From Vulcanimicrobiota bacterium (GTDB lineage: Bacteria; Vulcanimicrobiota; Vulcanimicrobiia; Vulcanimicrobiales; Vulcanimicrobiaceae), in NCBI GenBank assembly GCA_030038335.1, contig JASHPC010000303.1:1-8725 (forward strand): a stretch of 8,725 nucleotides of DNA, written 5' to 3'. A program made the translations under genes and the position numbers. The notes beneath the pieces are model-generated. The model was not told the DNA's origin and ran no database searches. It saw only the letters and a program-made list of their open reading frames with translations. Shown here in pieces: positions 6,513 to 8,725 of the stretch (its first letter is position 1; every line of letters starts with the position of its first letter).

Positions 6513-7922
6513 TCCCGCGATCAAATCGATTGCCGGCGGCACAACCGCGCGTCCCAAGTCGTTCACCAAGGCCGCCTTGCGTACGACGCGACCCATGCAC
6601 CCCCACAAGTGCGCGGCGTCGACCGCGACGTCGAGCCACGGCGTTCTCGCGTACGCCTCGTCGACGTAATCCGGAGGCTTCGGTGCAATGACGGTTACGT
6701 TGTCACCCGACTTTGAGACAAGCTTCGCGGGATCTTTCTTTGACGTTCCGGCAAGCAGGCAGCGCGCAACTCCACCGACCTTGCGCGCGTGATACGCTTG
6801 CGTCGACGCGTTCTGCGCTTCGACGAGCCTTCGGAAACGTTCGGCAACGATGGCCTGCGGGACTTGTTCCCAGCGAGCCGCCGGCGTCCCGCGCCGTTGC
6901 GAGTACATGAACGTAAAGGCATTTGCGAAGATGCCGGCGCGAACGAGCTCGAGCGTCTGCTCGAAGTCAGATTCACTCTCTCCAGGAAAACCGACGATGA
7001 TATCAGTCGTGATCGCCCACGCTGGAAGATGCTTGCGAATCCACACAATCCGCTCCTCGAAGGCCGCGCGTGTGTACTTGCGATTCATTCTGCGCAGCAC
7101 CGCGTCGCTTCCGGACTGTAACGGAAGATGGATGCGCGGATTGAGATTCGGCAAACGGCTCAGTTGCGCGAGCATGCCTTCCGTGAAATCCTTGGGGTGC
7201 GGCGAGATGAAGGTCAGGCGCTCGGGATCGGGCAACGCCGCGCAGAGATCGCCGAATCTGGCGCCGGTCACGGCATCGTGCCACGCGTTCACAGTCTGGC
7301 CGACGAGCATCACCTCCCGCGCACCCGCCTCCACTCGCGCACGTACGTCCTCGATGATCTCTGCCATCGGGCGATGATCGAAGCGCCCCCGGACGTGCGG
7401 CACGATGCAGAACGTACAATAGTAGGAACACCCGCGTTGCACGGTCACGAACGCGCGCAGGTGCGAGAAGGCATCGGCGATCCCGTCGGCGGTTCCGCCG
7501 AACGGCTGAACGAGGAGAGCATCACCGGCCAACGTCTCGTCGTCGACGACGGCGATATCGTCGTACTCGGCTCGCCACGCGTCCAAGCGATCGCCGAGCG
7601 CGACGAGCTCTTTCGTTCCGAAGACCGCATCGACGTGCGGTGCGAGCCCCTGCATTCTGTCGCGATCTTGTTCCGCAAGACAGCCAGTCACGATAAGGCG
7701 CACGCCGGGATCGCGCTCCTTGAGCAACTTGAAATGATGCATGCGGCCGTAGGCGCGCCGCTCCGCGTTGTCGCGAACGGTGCACGTGTTGAGCACGACG
7801 ACGTTCGCCTCTTCCGGGTGATGCGCCATCGCATAGCCGGCAGCGACGGCGCGATCCGCAATGTATTGCGAATCGGCTTCGTTCATCTGACAACCAAAGG
7901 TTTCGATGTAAATGCGCGCCAT
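6510..7922 (-). CDS. miaB: tRNA-2-methylthio-N6-dimethylallyladenosine synthase MiaB
   Basis: MiaB is a radical SAM methylthiotransferase that converts i6A37 to ms2i6A37, using the product of MiaA encoded three genes downstream. The 470-aa protein has the N-terminal MTTase domain with its three auxiliary-cluster cysteines in TFGCQMNEADS (C11), NTCTVRDNAERR (C47) and VTGCLAEQ (C81). The radical SAM motif CSYYCTFC follows (165-172), then HLPLQSGSD (265-273), TTDIIVGFPGE (305-315), and a TRAM RNA-binding domain at about 373-450. A tail of about 20 residues follows TRAM. The segment after the SAM motif reads VRGRFDHRP, where MiaB proteins usually have RGxExSRP. I chose the ATG at 7922 because the family N-terminus begins there. 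An upstream TTG at 7985 would overlap der and add 21 unrelated residues. No Shine-Dalgarno site is visible, so a leaderless or very short-leader mRNA is possible. It is the first gene of the minus-strand operon. Confidence 0.96.
   Translation of the reverse strand: MARIYIETFGCQMNEADSQYIADRAVAAGYAMAHHPEEANVVVLNTCTVRDNAERRAYGRMHHFKLLKERDPGVRLIVTGCLAEQDRDRMQGLAPHVDAVFGTKELVALGDRLDAWRAEYDDIAVVDDETLAGDALLVQPFGGTADGIADAFSHLRAFVTVQRGCSYYCTFCIVPHVRGRFDHRPMAEIIEDVRARVEAGAREVMLVGQTVNAWHDAVTGARFGDLCAALPDPERLTFISPHPKDFTEGMLAQLSRLPNLNPRIHLPLQSGSDAVLRRMNRKYTRAAFEERIVWIRKHLPAWAITTDIIVGFPGESESDFEQTLELVRAGIFANAFTFMYSQRRGTPAARWEQVPQAIVAERFRRLVEAQNASTQAYHARKVGGVARCLLAGTSKKDPAKLVSKSGDNVTVIAPKPPDYVDEAYARTPWLDVAVDAAHLWGCMGRVVRKAALVNDLGRAVVPPAIDLIAG
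7407..7430 (-). other. MiaB CX3CX2C radical SAM motif
   Basis: These codons encode CSYYCTFC, residues 165-172 of MiaB. The three cysteines bind the SAM-cleaving 4Fe-4S cluster. With C11, C47 and C81 for the auxiliary cluster, the protein has the full six-cysteine set expected of a methylthiotransferase. Confidence 0.92.
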
Positions 7923-7969
7923 GTCGGTGGTTAAGGGACTGCTTTTCCCGGCGTAGAACGGTTCTCCCC
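7923..7969. promoter_or_regulatory. Divergent miaB/der intergenic region with an 11-bp palindrome
   Basis: These 47 bp separate the miaB ATG and the der GTG and must hold, or lie next to, the start signals for both directions unless promoters sit inside the genes. At 7955-7965 there is a perfect inverted repeat AGAAC-g-GTTCT. A possible -10-like TAGAAC (7954-7959) points toward der, with a poor -35 candidate TTAAGG (7931-7936) 17 bp upstream. It would start transcription at or just before the der GTG. No good promoter is seen toward miaB. Neither start has a clear Shine-Dalgarno site. The location is certain by position; the specific elements are weak guesses. Confidence 0.4.
7955..7965. repeat. 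11-bp inverted repeat AGAACGGTTCT
   Basis: Two 5-bp arms are perfectly complementary around a single central base. It is the only neat palindrome in the divergent gap and lies 4 bp before the der start codon. It could be a small operator or a weak hairpin in the der leader. It could also occur by chance, since a 5-bp arm is short. Confidence 0.35.
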
Positions 7970-8725
7970 GTGCTCCAGCCGGCAACCGTCGCGATCGTCG
8001 GCCGCCCGAACGTCGGGAAGAGCGCTCTCTTCAATCGCTTGGTCGGCCAACGCCTTGCGATCGTGGAAGCGACGGCCGGAGTGACACGCGACCGACTTTA
8101 CGCACTCGCGGAATGGCGCGGCCGCGCCTTCACCCTCGTCGATACGGCAGGCATCGATCCGGATGCCGATCGCGAGCGCCCCGCGGGTGAGATAGCATTT
8201 GCGACGAGCCGTCAAGCCGAAGCTGCCGCGCAGGAGGCGGACCTCGTTCTCTTCACCGTCGACGCGCTCGCCGGACGCCGTTCGCTCGACGAAGACGTCG
8301 CACGCATCTTGCGCGCGACGCGCCGTCCCGTCGTTCTCGTTGCGAACAAAGCAGAATCGCCGGCCGCCGCCGCTTCCGTGCACGCCGAGTTCGCTTCGCT
8401 TGGCTTCGGTGAACCGATCGCGGTCTCGGCGATTCACGGTGAGGGAACCGGTGATCTGCTCGACCGTATCGTCGACGCGCTTCCGGAGCGACCGGAGACT
8501 CCGGTCGAAGCCGACCAGCTCGCTGTTGCCATCGTGGGGCGCCCGAACGTCGGAAAGAGTTCGCTGCTCAACGCGCTGCTTGGCGAGGAACGCTCGCTCG
8601 TCTCCGACGTTCCTGGAACGACGCGCGACGTCGTCGACACGATTCTTCGTAGGCGCGAGCGCACGTTTCGTCTTCTCGATACCGCAGGGATGCGCAAAAA
8701 ACCGGAGGCGCTTGGCGCAATCGAG
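7970..8725 (+). CDS. der: Ribosome assembly GTPase Der (EngA), 3' end beyond the window
   Basis: Der is an essential GTPase with two tandem G domains and a C-terminal KH-like domain that acts in late 50S subunit assembly. The window holds 252 codons of an expected 440 or so, with no stop. Domain 1 has G1 GRPNVGKS (11-18), G2 TAGVTRD (35-41), G3 DTAG (58-61), G4 NKAE (126-129) and G5 SAIHGEG. Domain 2 has G1 GRPNVGKS (190-197), PGTTRD, and G3 DTAGMRKK (237-244). The paired G domains separate Der from single-domain GTPases such as Era. In domain 1 the G4 aspartate of NKxD is glutamate, a variant I recall from some other Der proteins. The start is the GTG at 7970: no ATG lies in frame across the gap, and it sits just ahead of the first strand. 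The gene diverges from the miaB operon and is probably transcribed separately. Confidence 0.96.
   Translation, partial: MLQPATVAIVGRPNVGKSALFNRLVGQRLAIVEATAGVTRDRLYALAEWRGRAFTLVDTAGIDPDADRERPAGEIAFATSRQAEAAAQEADLVLFTVDALAGRRSLDEDVARILRATRRPVVLVANKAESPAAAASVHAEFASLGFGEPIAVSAIHGEGTGDLLDRIVDALPERPETPVEADQLAVAIVGRPNVGKSSLLNALLGEERSLVSDVPGTTRDVVDTILRRRERTFRLLDTAGMRKKPEALGAIE

Noticed and set aside
5513..6691. Plus-strand open frame of 392 codons opposite mutS and the miaB end
   Set aside because: It is arginine-rich, has no recognisable motif, and is fully antisense to well-conserved mutS and miaB sequence.
7128..7934. Plus-strand open frame of 268 codons opposite miaB
   Set aside because: It covers the MTTase and radical SAM codons of miaB in antisense and shows no protein-family features.
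7955..7965. LexA/SOS box in the divergent gap
   Set aside because: The half-sites GAAC and GTTC resemble the Gram-positive LexA box, but they are separated by 1 base instead of 4, so the spacing is wrong for LexA.
7922..7985. Longer miaB starting at TTG 7985
   Set aside because: The 21 extra residues do not resemble the MiaB N-terminus and would overlap the der start; ATG 7922 gives the standard family beginning.
1..8725. Frequent CGATCG, resembling the cyanobacterial HIP1 core
   Set aside because: I counted about 23 copies by eye, several-fold above base-composition expectation. However, GATC and flanking C/G are common here through codon use, and the full octamer GCGATCGC appears only a few times, so a dedicated repeat is not supported.

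Overview
The window is a GC-rich, gene-dense bacterial chromosome segment with seven protein genes and almost no spare DNA. Six genes lie head to tail on the minus strand, in transcription order miaB, mutS, mutL, miaA, dapF and a radical SAM protein gene that runs off the left edge. One gene, der, is divergent on the plus strand and runs off the right edge. No tRNA, rRNA, mobile element, CRISPR array or terminator was seen.

All junctions within the minus-strand set are tight: miaB/mutS 10 nt gap, mutS/mutL 8 nt overlap, mutL/miaA 7 nt gap, miaA/dapF 16 nt gap (ATG start), dapF/radical SAM 4 nt ATGA overlap. This is the layout of one translationally coupled operon. It would be read from the 47-bp divergent gap between miaB and der, which holds an 11-bp palindrome.

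The genes fall into three functional pairs or units. MutS and MutL are the mismatch-repair pair. MutL carries the full metal-endonuclease motif set, so repair is expected to be of the MutH-independent, nicking-MutL type, and MutS ends in a sliding-clamp-binding peptide. MiaA and MiaB flank them and catalyse consecutive steps at tRNA A37 (i6A, then ms2i6A). DapF supplies meso-diaminopimelate for peptidoglycan and lysine. Der is a 50S ribosome assembly GTPase.

Organism: the miaB-mutS-mutL-miaA order resembles that of Firmicutes and other Terrabacteria. High GC, the absence of hfq after miaA, and several variant motifs suggest an uncultured-type high-GC lineage. My weak guess is Eremiobacterota (WPS-2) or a neighbour; this is inference, not identification.

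The genes are mostly conserved housekeeping genes. The least understood part is the truncated radical SAM protein at the left edge, whose roughly 150-residue N-terminal region I do not recognise.
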